DNA of 11,014 bases from Corynebacterium sp. (GCF_030826625.1 NZ_JAPJNQ010000072.1:1-11014); one strand, 5' to 3'. Positions 1-6,939 are shown, counted from the first letter of the stretch. Made by a program: numbers and translations. Notes: generated from the letters alone by a model not told the origin.

Positions 1-1424
1 TCGAGTACTTCAACAACTCGCACGGTTCCCGTAAGGGTCTGGCCGATACCGCGCTGCGTACCGCAGACTCCGGTTACCTGACCCGTCGTCTGGTCGACGT
101 TGCTCAGGACGTCATCGTCCGCGAAGACGACTGTGCAACCCGTCAAGGCGTGCGTGTTCCGATCGGCGAGCAAATCACCGACGACACCTACGCGGTACAC
201 GAACTCTGGGAGACCTCCGCTTCCGGCCGCGTAGTTGCTAGCGACGTCAAGGACGCCAACGGCGAAGTCTTGGTTGCTGGTGGCGAAGACCTGACCGAAG
301 AAAACACTCAGAAGTTGGTCGACGCTGGCATCACTGAGATCAAGGTACGTTCGGTTCTCACATGCCAGACCCCAGCTGGTGTTTGTGCGAAGTGTTACGG
401 CAAGTCCATGGCTTCCGGCAACTTGGTCGACATCGGCGAGGCCGTCGGTATCGTGGCTGCCCAGTCGATTGGTGAGCCTGGTACCCAGCTGACAATGCGT
501 ACCTTCCACCAGGGTGGTGTCGGTGGCGACATTACCGGTGGTCTGCCACGTGTTCAGGAGTTGTTTGAGGCCCGTAACCCGAAGAACCGCGCGCCTATCG
601 CATCCGTTGCTGGTGAAATCTCGCTATCTGATGAAGGAAACTTCTGGACGCTGACGATCCACCCAGACGATGGATCCGACAACGTCGTCTACGAGAAGCT
701 GTCGAAGCGTCAGGGCTTGGCCCAGGTACGTCGTCCAATGGAATCCAACCCGGATGCCATGATTGAGCGTGCGCTGCGCGACGGCGACCGCGTCGAAGTT
801 GGCGAGCGTCTGCTGCGTGGTGCGGCCGATCCACACGATGTTCTGGAAGTTCTGGGACGTCGCGGCGTCGAAAAGCACCTGATCGACGAAGTGCAGGCCG
901 TGTACCGCACCCAGGGTGTGGCTATCCACGACAAGCACATCGAGATCATCATCCGCCAGATGCTGCGCCGCGGTACCGTCATCGACTCCGGTACCACCGC
1001 CTTGCTGCCGGGCAACCTGATTGACCTTTCCGAGGCGAAGCAGGTTAACGCGGCACAGGTTGCGGAAGGCGGCCAGCCTGCCGAGATGCGTTCCGAGATC
1101 ATGGGTATCACCAAGGCTTCCTTGGCTACCGAATCCTGGTTGTCGGCCGCATCGTTCCAGGAGACCACCCGCGTTCTTACCGACGCCGCCATCAACAAGC
1201 GTTCGGACTCGTTGATTGGTCTGAAGGAGAACGTCATCATCGGTAAGCTCATCCCGGCCGGTACCGGTATCAACCGTTACCGCAACATCACCGTTAAGCC
1301 GACGGAGGCTGCCCGCAACGCGGCATACTCCATCCCGACCTACGGTGATTCCATCTACGGCGACGACGGCTACAGTGACTTCACTGGCGCTTCGGTCCCA
1401 TTGGATGAAACCTTCGAGCTCTAA
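1..1424 (+). CDS. rpoC: DNA-directed RNA polymerase subunit beta' (3' part)
   Basis: This is the C-terminal 474 codons of the largest RNA polymerase subunit, which with beta forms the catalytic cleft. The gene enters from the left edge in mid-codon, and the first full codon is at base 3. An open frame can be started at the ATG at 150, but the preceding residues (EYFNNSHGSRKGLADTAL, then SGYLTRRLVDVAQD) are already typical beta' sequence, so 150 is not the real start. A zinc-binding site is visible: one Cys in REDDC (132-134), then CQTPAGVCAKC with C-x6-C-x2-C spacing. The trigger-loop segment AAQSIGEPGTQLTMRTFHQ follows. The C terminus ends in ETFEL with a TAA stop at 1422-1424. Nothing looks damaged. 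rpoB would lie upstream, outside the window. Identification is secure. Confidence 0.98.
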   Translation, partial: EYFNNSHGSRKGLADTALRTADSGYLTRRLVDVAQDVIVREDDCATRQGVRVPIGEQITDDTYAVHELWETSASGRVVASDVKDANGEVLVAGGEDLTEENTQKLVDAGITEIKVRSVLTCQTPAGVCAKCYGKSMASGNLVDIGEAVGIVAAQSIGEPGTQLTMRTFHQGGVGGDITGGLPRVQELFEARNPKNRAPIASVAGEISLSDEGNFWTLTIHPDDGSDNVVYEKLSKRQGLAQVRRPMESNPDAMIERALRDGDRVEVGERLLRGAADPHDVLEVLGRRGVEKHLIDEVQAVYRTQGVAIHDKHIEIIIRQMLRRGTVIDSGTTALLPGNLIDLSEAKQVNAAQVAEGGQPAEMRSEIMGITKASLATESWLSAASFQETTRVLTDAAINKRSDSLIGLKENVIIGKLIPAGTGINRYRNITVKPTEAARNAAYSIPTYGDSIYGDDGYSDFTGASVPLDETFEL

Positions 1425-1434
1425 CCGACGGCTC

Positions 1435-1474
1435 GCTTCCTGCAGCAGGCGGCTAGTTGCCGCTAACAGGAAGC
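1435..1474 (+). other. Nested hairpin just after rpoC
   Basis: GCTTCCTG (1435-1442) pairs perfectly with CAGGAAGC (1467-1474). Inside it GCGGC (1449-1453) pairs with GCCGC (1459-1463) around a TAGTT loop. No U-rich tail follows, so by itself it is not a classic intrinsic terminator. It may protect the rpoC mRNA 3' end or assist the terminator 27 bp downstream. Confidence 0.55.
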
Positions 1475-1500
1475 CAGCCTCGCAGTGCTAGTGCATTGTT

Positions 1501-1530
1501 GGCCCTATCCCATTTCGGGGTAGGGCCTTT
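1501..1530 (+). terminator. Rho-independent terminator of rpoBC
   Basis: GGCCCTATCCC (1501-1511) pairs with GGGGTAGGGCC (1517-1527), an 11-bp stem with one G-U pair, a 5-nt ATTTC loop and a short TTT tail. It sits 77 bp after the rpoC stop and separates the polymerase operon from the ECF transporter genes. Confidence 0.8.
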
Positions 1531-1612
1531 CGTGCGTCTTAAAGCCGTTTGTCCGCAATCCCGAAAAAATTCCTCGCCGATCCACAGCTTTAGTGATGCT
1601 TCCCATAAGTTC

Positions 1613-1639
1613 TTGGCAAAGTTTTTGCCAGGGTATAGC
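1613..1639 (+). promoter_or_regulatory. Putative promoter and operator-like palindrome of the ECF operon
   Basis: A perfect 7-bp inverted repeat, TGGCAAA-GTT-TTTGCCA (1614-1630), ends three bases before a TATAGC -10-like hexamer (1634-1639). A TTGGCA -35-like hexamer (1613-1618) lies inside the left arm, but its spacing to TATAGC is only 15 bp, so the promoter assignment is weak. The arrangement would suit a repressor blocking the -35 region. No TPP riboswitch core (CTGAGA with its pairing helices) was recognised anywhere in 1531-1729. Confidence 0.35.
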
Positions 1640-1690
1640 GTGATACGGGCTAAAACAATCATTCGAATTCGCAGCGCTCGCGCCTTCCTT

Positions 1691-1705
1691 GGCAGATTCG
1701 CTGCC
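1691..1705 (+). other. Small hairpin in the ykoE leader
   Basis: GGCAG (1691-1695) and CTGCC (1701-1705) flank an ATTCG loop. The hairpin is about ten bases upstream of the AGAAAGGG ribosome binding site of ykoE. It is short and may be chance. Confidence 0.25.
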
Positions 1706-1729
1706 GCACAACCACAGAAAGGGTCAGCT

Positions 1730-2350
1730 ATGGCCGATTCAGCTGCTGGAACATCGCCAACGCGTGTTAAACGAAACTTAAGTTGGCGTCCTATCGATAT
1801 CGTGATCGTCGCGATTCTCGGCGTCGCCACCGGCTTCATCTTCGTAGTCTGGAACAACATTGGTTACGCCTGGTTTACAGCCATGGATAACTTGACTCCT
1901 GGTCTCGGTGGCTTGGCCGTCGGCATCTGGCTAATCGGCGGTGTGCTGGGTGGTCTGATCGTCCGCAAACCCGGTGCCGCTATTTTCGTAGAAGTTTTTG
2001 CTGCCAGCGTATCGGCAGCCTTGGGCTCACAATGGGGACCAGAAACCCTGTATTCGGGCCTAGCGCAGGGCCTGGGTGCTGAGCTGATTTTCCTGTTGTT
2101 TGCTTACCGGAAGTTCAACCTGTTCGTCGCCATCCTGTCTGGTATCGGTGCCGGAGTTGGCGCTTGGACCTTGGAACTTTTCTTGTCACCGAACCTCGCG
2201 AAGTCTTTAGAATTTAACATCATCTACTTGGTCTGCGTGGCAATCTCCGGCGCAATCTTGGCCGGCGTCGTCGGCTTCTATCTAATGAAATCGTTGGCGA
2301 AAACCGGGGCGCTTGACCGTTTCCCGGCTGGTCGTGAACACCGCGTATAA
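1730..2350 (+). CDS. ykoE: YkoE-family S component of an ECF vitamin transporter
   Basis: This is a 206-residue integral membrane protein, the substrate-capturing (S) component of an energy-coupling factor importer. The YkoE family is associated with uptake of hydroxymethylpyrimidine, the pyrimidine half of thiamine. Family-like sequence is clear: SWRPIDIVIVAILG at residues 18-31, PGLGGLAVGIWLIGGVLGG at 57-75, the RKPGAA loop at 79-84, LGSQWG at 98-103 and SGLAQGLGAELIF at 109-121. Hydrophobic segments lie at roughly 22-42, 58-78, 85-100, 107-125, 131-152 and 163-187. The open frame reaches back to 1457, but that stretch is low-quality sequence overlapping the terminator. The ATG at 1730 has a good AGAAAGGG ribosome binding site and begins just before the conserved region. 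The ATPase gene starts 11 bp after the stop. The family assignment is strong. The substrate is inferred from the family only. Confidence 0.9.
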   Translation: MADSAAGTSPTRVKRNLSWRPIDIVIVAILGVATGFIFVVWNNIGYAWFTAMDNLTPGLGGLAVGIWLIGGVLGGLIVRKPGAAIFVEVFAASVSAALGSQWGPETLYSGLAQGLGAELIFLLFAYRKFNLFVAILSGIGAGVGAWTLELFLSPNLAKSLEFNIIYLVCVAISGAILAGVVGFYLMKSLAKTGALDRFPAGREHRV

Positions 2351-2361
2351 GCTCTAATCTC

Positions 2362-3783
2362 ATGCCAGCAACCGCCGTCGACATCGCGAACTACTCCTGG
2401 ACTCACGCCGGGCGCAAACAACCTGCGCTCGCAAACGTCAGTCTGCAGATTGCAGAGGGAGAACGCGTGCTGATTTGTGGAAATTCGGGGTCGGGAAAAT
2501 CCACCCTCGTAGCCGCGATCGCGGGAGTGCTCGGCGGTGAAGAAGAAGGTGATCAGGCAGGTAGCCTGGTTCTGCGGGATTCCTCCGGGCGGCAAGATTC
2601 TGCGGGTGCAGCTATTCCGGTGGGATTGGTCCTGCAAGACCCGGATTCTCAAGTCATTGCGGCCCGGGTTGGCGATGATGTTGCATTCGGCTGTGAAAAC
2701 CTCGGGTTAGATCGAGCTGAGATCTGGCAGCGCGTGCGCGAGGCCCTCCCGCTGGTTGGTTTGGATCTGCCTTTAGACCATCCCACCGCGCACCTGTCGG
2801 GTGGACAAAAGCAGCGCCTGGCCCTGGCCGGGGTGATTGCTATGCGTCCGGGCATCATTATTCTCGATGAGCCCACAGCTAACCTTGACCCAGACGGCGC
2901 ACGCGATGTTGTCGCGGCGGTGGGCAACGTCGTCAAGCACACTGGTGCCACGCTGCTGGTCGTCGAGCACAACTACGACACCTGGTTGCCGTTGCTCGAA
3001 CGCGGCCTGGAGTTTTCAGCGGGAAAGCTTGTCGACGACGGACCCGCCGAAGAAATCGTCGCCCGCCGCCGCATTACCGATTTGCCACAGGCTCAGCCGG
3101 AACTAGCAGCTCATCTACCTGCTTTGAGCGCCCGTGCCGTCCTCGCCGCCGACCAACCCGAGCATCTACCTGCCCGAAGCCTGCAATTGCCGGAGCATGC
3201 CTCGACTGTGATTACGGGGGCGAACGGTTCGGGCAAGACCACTTTGTTGATGACTTTGGCAGGTTTGCGCCCGCTAGCATCCGGCAAAATCGAACTCTCC
3301 GAATCTATTCGCTCCGGTCTACGTGGACCCGTCGCAAAGTGGAAATCCCGGCAGTTGGCGCAGCGCATTGGCTATGTATTTCAGAACCCGGAGCACCAGT
3401 TTGTCGCGCGAACTGTGCTAGAAGAACTACAAGTTGGGCCAAAAGTCATGGGTCTCAAGGTCGGGCGCGCTCGTTATGACGAACTTTTGGAGCGGCTCTC
3501 GCTCGCGCATCTTGCCGCGGCAAATCCGTTCACGCTTTCTGGTGGCGAGAAACGGCGGCTGTCCGTCGCCACCGCTTTGATTGCCGCGCCGAATTTGCTG
3601 CTTTTCGACGAACCTACCTTCGGCCAGGATCCGAATACCTTTGGAGAACTCGTTTCCATTGTGCGCGGGCTTGTCGACGATGGCGTCACCGTCGCGTCCG
3701 TGACCCACGACAAGCACTACCGCAGTGCGCTCGGGGATAACCAGGTGGAATTGTTAGCAGGGGGAGGTAACGCGCGTGGCTAA
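2362..3783 (+). CDS. ykoD: ECF transporter ATPase with two fused ABC domains (YkoD type)
   Basis: This 473-residue cytoplasmic protein holds two ABC ATPase domains in tandem and energises the ECF importer. Domain 1 has Walker A GNSGSGKST (40-48), Q-loop Q92, signature LSGGQ (145-149), Walker B IIILDE (165-170) and H-loop H203. Domain 2 has Walker A GANGSGKTT (286-294), Q-loop Q341, signature LSGGE (392-396), Walker B LLLFDE (412-417) and H-loop H449. All catalytic motifs are intact in both halves, so both sites should hydrolyse ATP. The length fits the fused A1-A2 ATPases found beside YkoE, instead of two separate EcfA subunits. The ATG at 2362 lacks an obvious ribosome binding site, so translation may be coupled to ykoE. 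The end overlaps the start of the next gene by 8 bp. Function is secure as an ECF ATPase; the substrate is inferred. Confidence 0.92.
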   Translation: MPATAVDIANYSWTHAGRKQPALANVSLQIAEGERVLICGNSGSGKSTLVAAIAGVLGGEEEGDQAGSLVLRDSSGRQDSAGAAIPVGLVLQDPDSQVIAARVGDDVAFGCENLGLDRAEIWQRVREALPLVGLDLPLDHPTAHLSGGQKQRLALAGVIAMRPGIIILDEPTANLDPDGARDVVAAVGNVVKHTGATLLVVEHNYDTWLPLLERGLEFSAGKLVDDGPAEEIVARRRITDLPQAQPELAAHLPALSARAVLAADQPEHLPARSLQLPEHASTVITGANGSGKTTLLMTLAGLRPLASGKIELSESIRSGLRGPVAKWKSRQLAQRIGYVFQNPEHQFVARTVLEELQVGPKVMGLKVGRARYDELLERLSLAHLAAANPFTLSGGEKRRLSVATALIAAPNLLLFDEPTFGQDPNTFGELVSIVRGLVDDGVTVASVTHDKHYRSALGDNQVELLAGGGNARG

Positions 3784-4591
3784 CACCAGGCGAAGCGAAG
3801 CAGCGCAGGACGATGATTTAGTACCCGTTGGTGCGCCGCGAATTAACCCGCTGACACGCATTATCATCATGTTGTTGGTGACCACCCCGTTGCTGTTCAG
3901 CTTGGATTGGGTGAGTGCGTCTATTTCATTAGCGATCACCGTCTCGGTTGCCCTAGTTGGGGGAGTGGGGGTGAAAGCTCTCGCTGCAACTCTCTGGCCG
4001 CTGCTGCTGATCGCCCCGTTGTCTGGTATTTCCATGTTGCTCTATGGTGCCGAAGGCGGAGACGTCTATTTCGAGTTCTGGTTAATGAGCATTTCGGACA
4101 ACTCAATTGAGCTGGCGATCGCAATCATGATCCGTATTTTGGCGGTGGCTAGTCCGGTGATTTTGTTGGCGCGGAATATCGATCCCACGCGACTGGGCGA
4201 TTCTCTGGCGCAAATCCTGCATTTCCCCGATCGTTTCGTCATCGGTTCGGTCGCCGGGGTGCGCATGACCGGACTGTTCAAAGATGATTGGGTGGCGATG
4301 AATCGTGCCCGTCGTGCTCGGGGACTAGGGGATTGTGGCAAGCTTGCGCATTTTTTCACCATGGCATTCGGTTTGTTGGTGCTTGCTTTACGACGCGGCG
4401 GCAAGCTCGCAACCGCGATGGAAGCTCGTGGGTTTGGGCGCCAGCCGCTGTACGGGGATCGTCGCACTTGGGCACGTCCATCGCGGTTGCAGGTGGTAGA
4501 TTGGAAGGCACTTGGTGTAGCCGTGGTATGCGCCGCGATTCCGGCAGTGGTTTCGGTGTTGGTGGGCAGCTGGCGTTGGTTTGGGTTGTAA
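3776..4591 (+). CDS. ykoC: ECF transporter transmembrane coupling protein EcfT (YkoC type)
   Basis: This 271-residue membrane protein links the S component to the ATPases. The two EcfT coupling motifs are present: ARG at residues 181-183 (in NRARRARG) and ARG at 217-219 (in AMEARGFG), which in the family dock onto the ATPase grooves. Hydrophobic segments lie at about 28-42, 47-65, 68-90, 112-132 and 245-264. The start is a GTG at 3776, eight bases after a strong AGGGGGAGG ribosome binding site that lies inside the ATPase gene. The reading frames overlap by 8 bp, so the two proteins are probably made in a coupled way. The C terminus ends in SWRWFGL. Base composition matches the two genes upstream, so this is the true end of the operon; the AT-rich sequence begins only about 25 bp after it. 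Confidence 0.9.
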   Translation: MANTRRSEAAQDDDLVPVGAPRINPLTRIIIMLLVTTPLLFSLDWVSASISLAITVSVALVGGVGVKALAATLWPLLLIAPLSGISMLLYGAEGGDVYFEFWLMSISDNSIELAIAIMIRILAVASPVILLARNIDPTRLGDSLAQILHFPDRFVIGSVAGVRMTGLFKDDWVAMNRARRARGLGDCGKLAHFFTMAFGLLVLALRRGGKLATAMEARGFGRQPLYGDRRTWARPSRLQVVDWKALGVAVVCAAIPAVVSVLVGSWRWFGL

Positions 4592-4685
4592 CAGTGACTG
4601 GAGAATTCGAGTGATCTGGAATGTGCATTTAGTGAATTTAAATATTGAAGCAATTAAGAATCATTTTTTACGGAAATCTTCCTAA
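4592..4685. other. Junction between ECF operon and AT-rich accessory segment
   Basis: Composition shifts sharply from about 4615 onward, from GC-rich to AT-rich. No intrinsic terminator for the ECF operon is visible here. No clear -35/-10 pair for the next gene could be picked among the many AT-rich hexamers. The change in composition marks the left edge of the foreign-looking block. Confidence 0.5.
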
Positions 4686-5147
4686 ATGTATTTTCAACGT
4701 ACTCGGATCAGTTTAGTTGCTTTTCTTTTGGTTATAGTTCTATATTTCCTTCCTGGATTATCGTTACTGGGGATAGAGGTTTTTCTAGTAAATGAATTGC
4801 GGCTGGATATTTTCACTATGTTATCGGCTCTTATGTTATGCCTAGGATTGATTTCAATTATTTTCTATATTGATTTAGAGATAGGAAATTCATTAAGAAT
4901 AAAATTTGCAGGAATTGTTATAAAAAATATAAAACTAGTGGATATAGAAAATATATACGAAGTTGAGGCTAAGGGTATCTTAGGGTTTCTTGAATATATA
5001 CCATCGATGCAAACTGTTGAAGATGGAGTTGTAATATCTACTGGGAGTGGTTTTGTTTGCATATCTACGGAAAAAGAGAACTATTACGTTAGTTGTAAAG
5101 ATGCTAAATCAATTTGTTCTTATTTTTCTGAAATCAAAAACGGTTGA
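4686..5147 (+). CDS. Hypothetical two-helix membrane protein with soluble C-terminal domain
   Basis: I do not recognise this 153-residue protein. Two strong hydrophobic segments (about residues 10-30 and 43-63) precede a soluble domain of about 85 residues. That domain contains beta-strand-like stretches (RIKFAGIVIK, DGVVISTG, SGFVCIST, NYYVSCKD) and a short C-terminal helix (AKSICSYFSEI). Two helices plus a small beta domain ending in a helix recalls bacterial PH-like membrane proteins, but that is a guess. An in-frame TAA directly precedes the ATG, so 4686 is the first possible ATG. The ribosome binding site is poor (GGA about 12 nt upstream). The gene is far more AT-rich than its neighbours and rich in ATA and AGA codons, which suggests recent transfer. 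It lies next to IS debris. It is intact and could be expressed. Confidence 0.65.
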   Translation: MYFQRTRISLVAFLLVIVLYFLPGLSLLGIEVFLVNELRLDIFTMLSALMLCLGLISIIFYIDLEIGNSLRIKFAGIVIKNIKLVDIENIYEVEAKGILGFLEYIPSMQTVEDGVVISTGSGFVCISTEKENYYVSCKDAKSICSYFSEIKNG

Positions 5148-5175
5148 CCATCGTCTTTCAGCCACAGCTCTGTCG

Positions 5176-5929
5176 TGGAGTTGTCCGCAAGTTGTGGACA
5201 TTTCATTAAGCTGCTTTCACCCCAGAACTAGGGAGAGCAAGCTGTAATTCATACACTACTGTGGATACATTCTCAATAGTAGAATGCCTACGGTACTGGT
5301 TATAAAACACCTTAATCTTTCACTGATGACGTCATGGACCGCAGCCTTGGTAGCAAAGACATGCTGGTGGAAATATTTGACTTTCAGATTTGCCCAAAAC
5401 GGTTGAAGCCATGTCATTATCCCAGCGCATACCTGTTTTATCCAGAGAGGCCTTCATGTTTTCATCTTGGGCATAATCAGCAAGGCGATCACTGGTGAAC
5501 TGGCTACCACGAACAGCATGCACAACCACCTGGCTAGGCAGTAGCCCTCTCGCAAGCCGGGCATTCGTTAAAGCCTTAATCACCAATTCGCTGGTTTGAT
5601 CTGGGCCCATGGAATAACCGACAACGCTCCTGGAATGTCGATCGAGTATAGCGCATAAATACATCCGTCCCTGCCTGCATCGCAGGTAGGTAATGTCAGT
5701 AATCTAGAATTTGTTTAATCCTCCTTGGTTCCAGCTGCGCTCGAATAAGTCCTCATTGCGGCACTGTTTTCTGATTTTTGGCGATGAGCAACGAAAAGAC
5801 CTCATGGATAAGCCTTCTAAGCCTTGTCTACGCATTGAACGTGCCACTTTTACGATCCACAGCGATTCCTGCAGCATGCACGTCAGCAGTGATGCGTGGT
5901 GCCCCGTACACTCCTCGTGAGCGTTGGTG
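5176..5929 (-). mobile_element. IS element A: 3' remnant of an IS3-family element
   Basis: This is a truncated insertion sequence read on the minus strand. It contains about 240 codons of a decayed orfB transposase. Its transposase 3' end lies at 5206. Beyond that, TGGAGTTGTCCGCAAG at 5176-5191 looks like a terminal inverted repeat; TGTCC-N9-GGACA (5182-5200) also forms an imperfect palindrome. The opposite end is missing: the element stops at 5929, exactly where the terminal repeat of element B begins. No copy of the 5176 terminus was found on the other side of B, so the rest of A appears deleted. The exact outer boundary at 5176 is an estimate. Confidence 0.7.
5206..5929 (-). pseudogene. 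IS3-family transposase orfB remnant (element A)
   Basis: Joining minus-strand frames gives a recognisable rve/DDE transposase: HQRSRGVYGAPRITAD (from 5929), then a frameshift near 5848, MRRQGLEGLSMRSF, NQGGLNKF, a TAG stop at 5704-5706 where a Trp codon is expected, ITDITYLR, then MYLCAILDRHSRSVVGYSM. Next come HAVRGSQFTS and WDNDMAS, a frameshift near 5400, FWANLKVKYFHQH, a third frameshift near 5304, and YNQYRRHSTIENVSTVVYEL to a TAA at 5206-5208. The first catalytic Asp (ITDITY) remains. The second, normally HSDRGSQ, is now Val (codon at 5512-5514). The catalytic Glu is lost at the 5400 frameshift. The N-terminal part and orfA are absent. It cannot make an active enzyme. Confidence 0.85.
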
Positions 5930-5951
5930 TGAAGTGTCCTGGGTTTTGTTC

Positions 5952-6756
5952 CTAGGCATTTACCTTGATTTCTATTATTTCCCGAGACTCATCTTGTTCT
6001 CACAACGCGTCTTCAACCTCAACCGGGATGCGGTACCCCAAGCTTTGATGCAGTCTTATCTCATTCCACCATGACACCCACTCAAATGTCACGATTTCTA
6101 CCTCGACGACATCATCCCACCTGTGAGTATGGAGAATCTCGTTTTTGTAAGAACCGTTGACATTTTCAGCTAGAGCATTGTCATATCAGTCACCGACAGT
6201 CCCGGTGTAAGCGGTAATCGTGTGCTGGGCACCTCGCTTGTTATAGACCACGCTGACATATTGCGACCCACGATTCGAATGGTGCACCAAACCTATCGTT
6301 TCTTCAGCGCACTTGGGTCGCTTGGTTGAGAGCGTGCAGCGGCAGTGCTTCGGTGCGCATCGAATCCGATAACGCCCACCCAACGATCCGCCTGGAGTAA
6401 ACGTCGGTGACAAAAGCGGTGTACACAAAGCCTTTCTTCGTGCGTACATACGTAATGTCAGCCACCCATAGCTTGTTTTAGGCTCTTAAGCTTTGAATTC
6501 ACGCTCGACCAAGTCCGGGCGTAGATCAGGCACGTTAGCTTTTCGGGTTGTAATAGGTGACCGGCCTTTGTCTTTGCCAGAAACACCAGCCAGACGCATC
6601 ACGAAGGCGACGAGCACTTAATCCACGGGCCTTGGGCTGGCGGTAACCACGCGAGGTGATAAACCCACCAGTCCGGTTATTCTTCAACGTCTTACAAATG
6701 AACTCGGGCAGTGAAACGATCCCGGTATTCATCGATAAACCGGATCACAACCGAGA
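5952..6756 (-). pseudogene. IS3-family transposase orfB remnant (element B)
   Basis: Minus-strand frames read in order: VVIRFIDEYRDRF; frameshift; EFICKTLKNNRTGGFITSRG with KARGLSARRLRDA; deletion at about 6595-6603; RLAGVSGKDKGRSPITTRK, LRPDLVEREFKA and a TAA. Next: LWVADITYVRTKKGFVYTAF and VYSRRIVGWALSDSMRTEA to a TGA at 6304-6306; frameshift; ETIGLVHHSNRGSQYVSVVY; a TGA just before YDNALAENVNGSYKNE; WDDVVEVEIVTFEWVSWWNE and RLHQSLGYRIPVEVE; another TGA; and the final TAG at 5952-5954. First Asp (VADITY) and Glu (ALAEN) are preserved, but the second Asp of HSD is Asn (codon 6273-6275). The reading matches IS3-type orfB from end to end apart from the deletion. Confidence 0.85.
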
Positions 6757-6887
6757 CTTTGGGGCTACTGCCTGACACGCGGGGTGCGTCGACATATTTT
6801 CCGCCACGATGCGAACTTCCACGAGACAGACCACAGGGTCCTTGGCATCCAGGGTAATTTTTTGGGCGTGTTCGATGATTTTCCCAT
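6757..6887 (-). pseudogene. IS3-family orfA remnant (element B)
   Basis: The minus strand from the ATG at 6885-6887 reads MGKSSNTPKK. It then shifts frame at a run of six A (one base short of the expected reading) into ITLDAK, VRIVAENMST and ACQAVAPK. This resembles the helix-turn-helix start of IS3-family orfA proteins. The remainder of orfA, including the leucine-zipper and slippage region, is missing. At about 6757 the sequence passes straight into the N-terminal region of orfB, so an internal deletion has fused the two. Confidence 0.65.
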
Positions 6888-6939
6888 CTATTCATACGGA
6901 ACAAAACCTGGTACATTTCATAACACCTGGGACACTTCA

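Larger units (their letters stand above)
5930..6939 (-). mobile_element. IS element B: internally deleted IS3-family element with both ends
   Basis: Right end (orfB side): TGAAGTGTCC...TTTTGTTCC at 5930-5952. Left end: on the minus strand TGAAGTGTCC begins at 6939, and a second similar unit TGAAATGTACC begins at 6920 and runs into GGTTTTGTTCC (ending 6898). The two ends are therefore inverted repeats. The span is 1010 bp, against about 1.3 kb expected for an IS3 element, because two internal segments are missing. No 3- or 4-bp target duplication is visible: bases before 5930 are GTG, bases after 6939 are GCA. The remaining coding sequence is dead. Confidence 0.75.

Noticed and set aside
710..1273. 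187-codon minus-strand open frame inside rpoC
   Set aside because: It is antisense to a secure rpoC frame; the composition is a shadow of codon bias.
1457..1729. N-terminal extension of ykoE in the same open frame
   Set aside because: It overlaps the rpoC terminator, has no family similarity, and the ATG at 1730 has a proper ribosome binding site next to the conserved region.
5711..6074. Plus-strand open frames of 69 and 98 codons over the IS remnants
   Set aside because: They are antisense to recognisable decayed transposase sequence.
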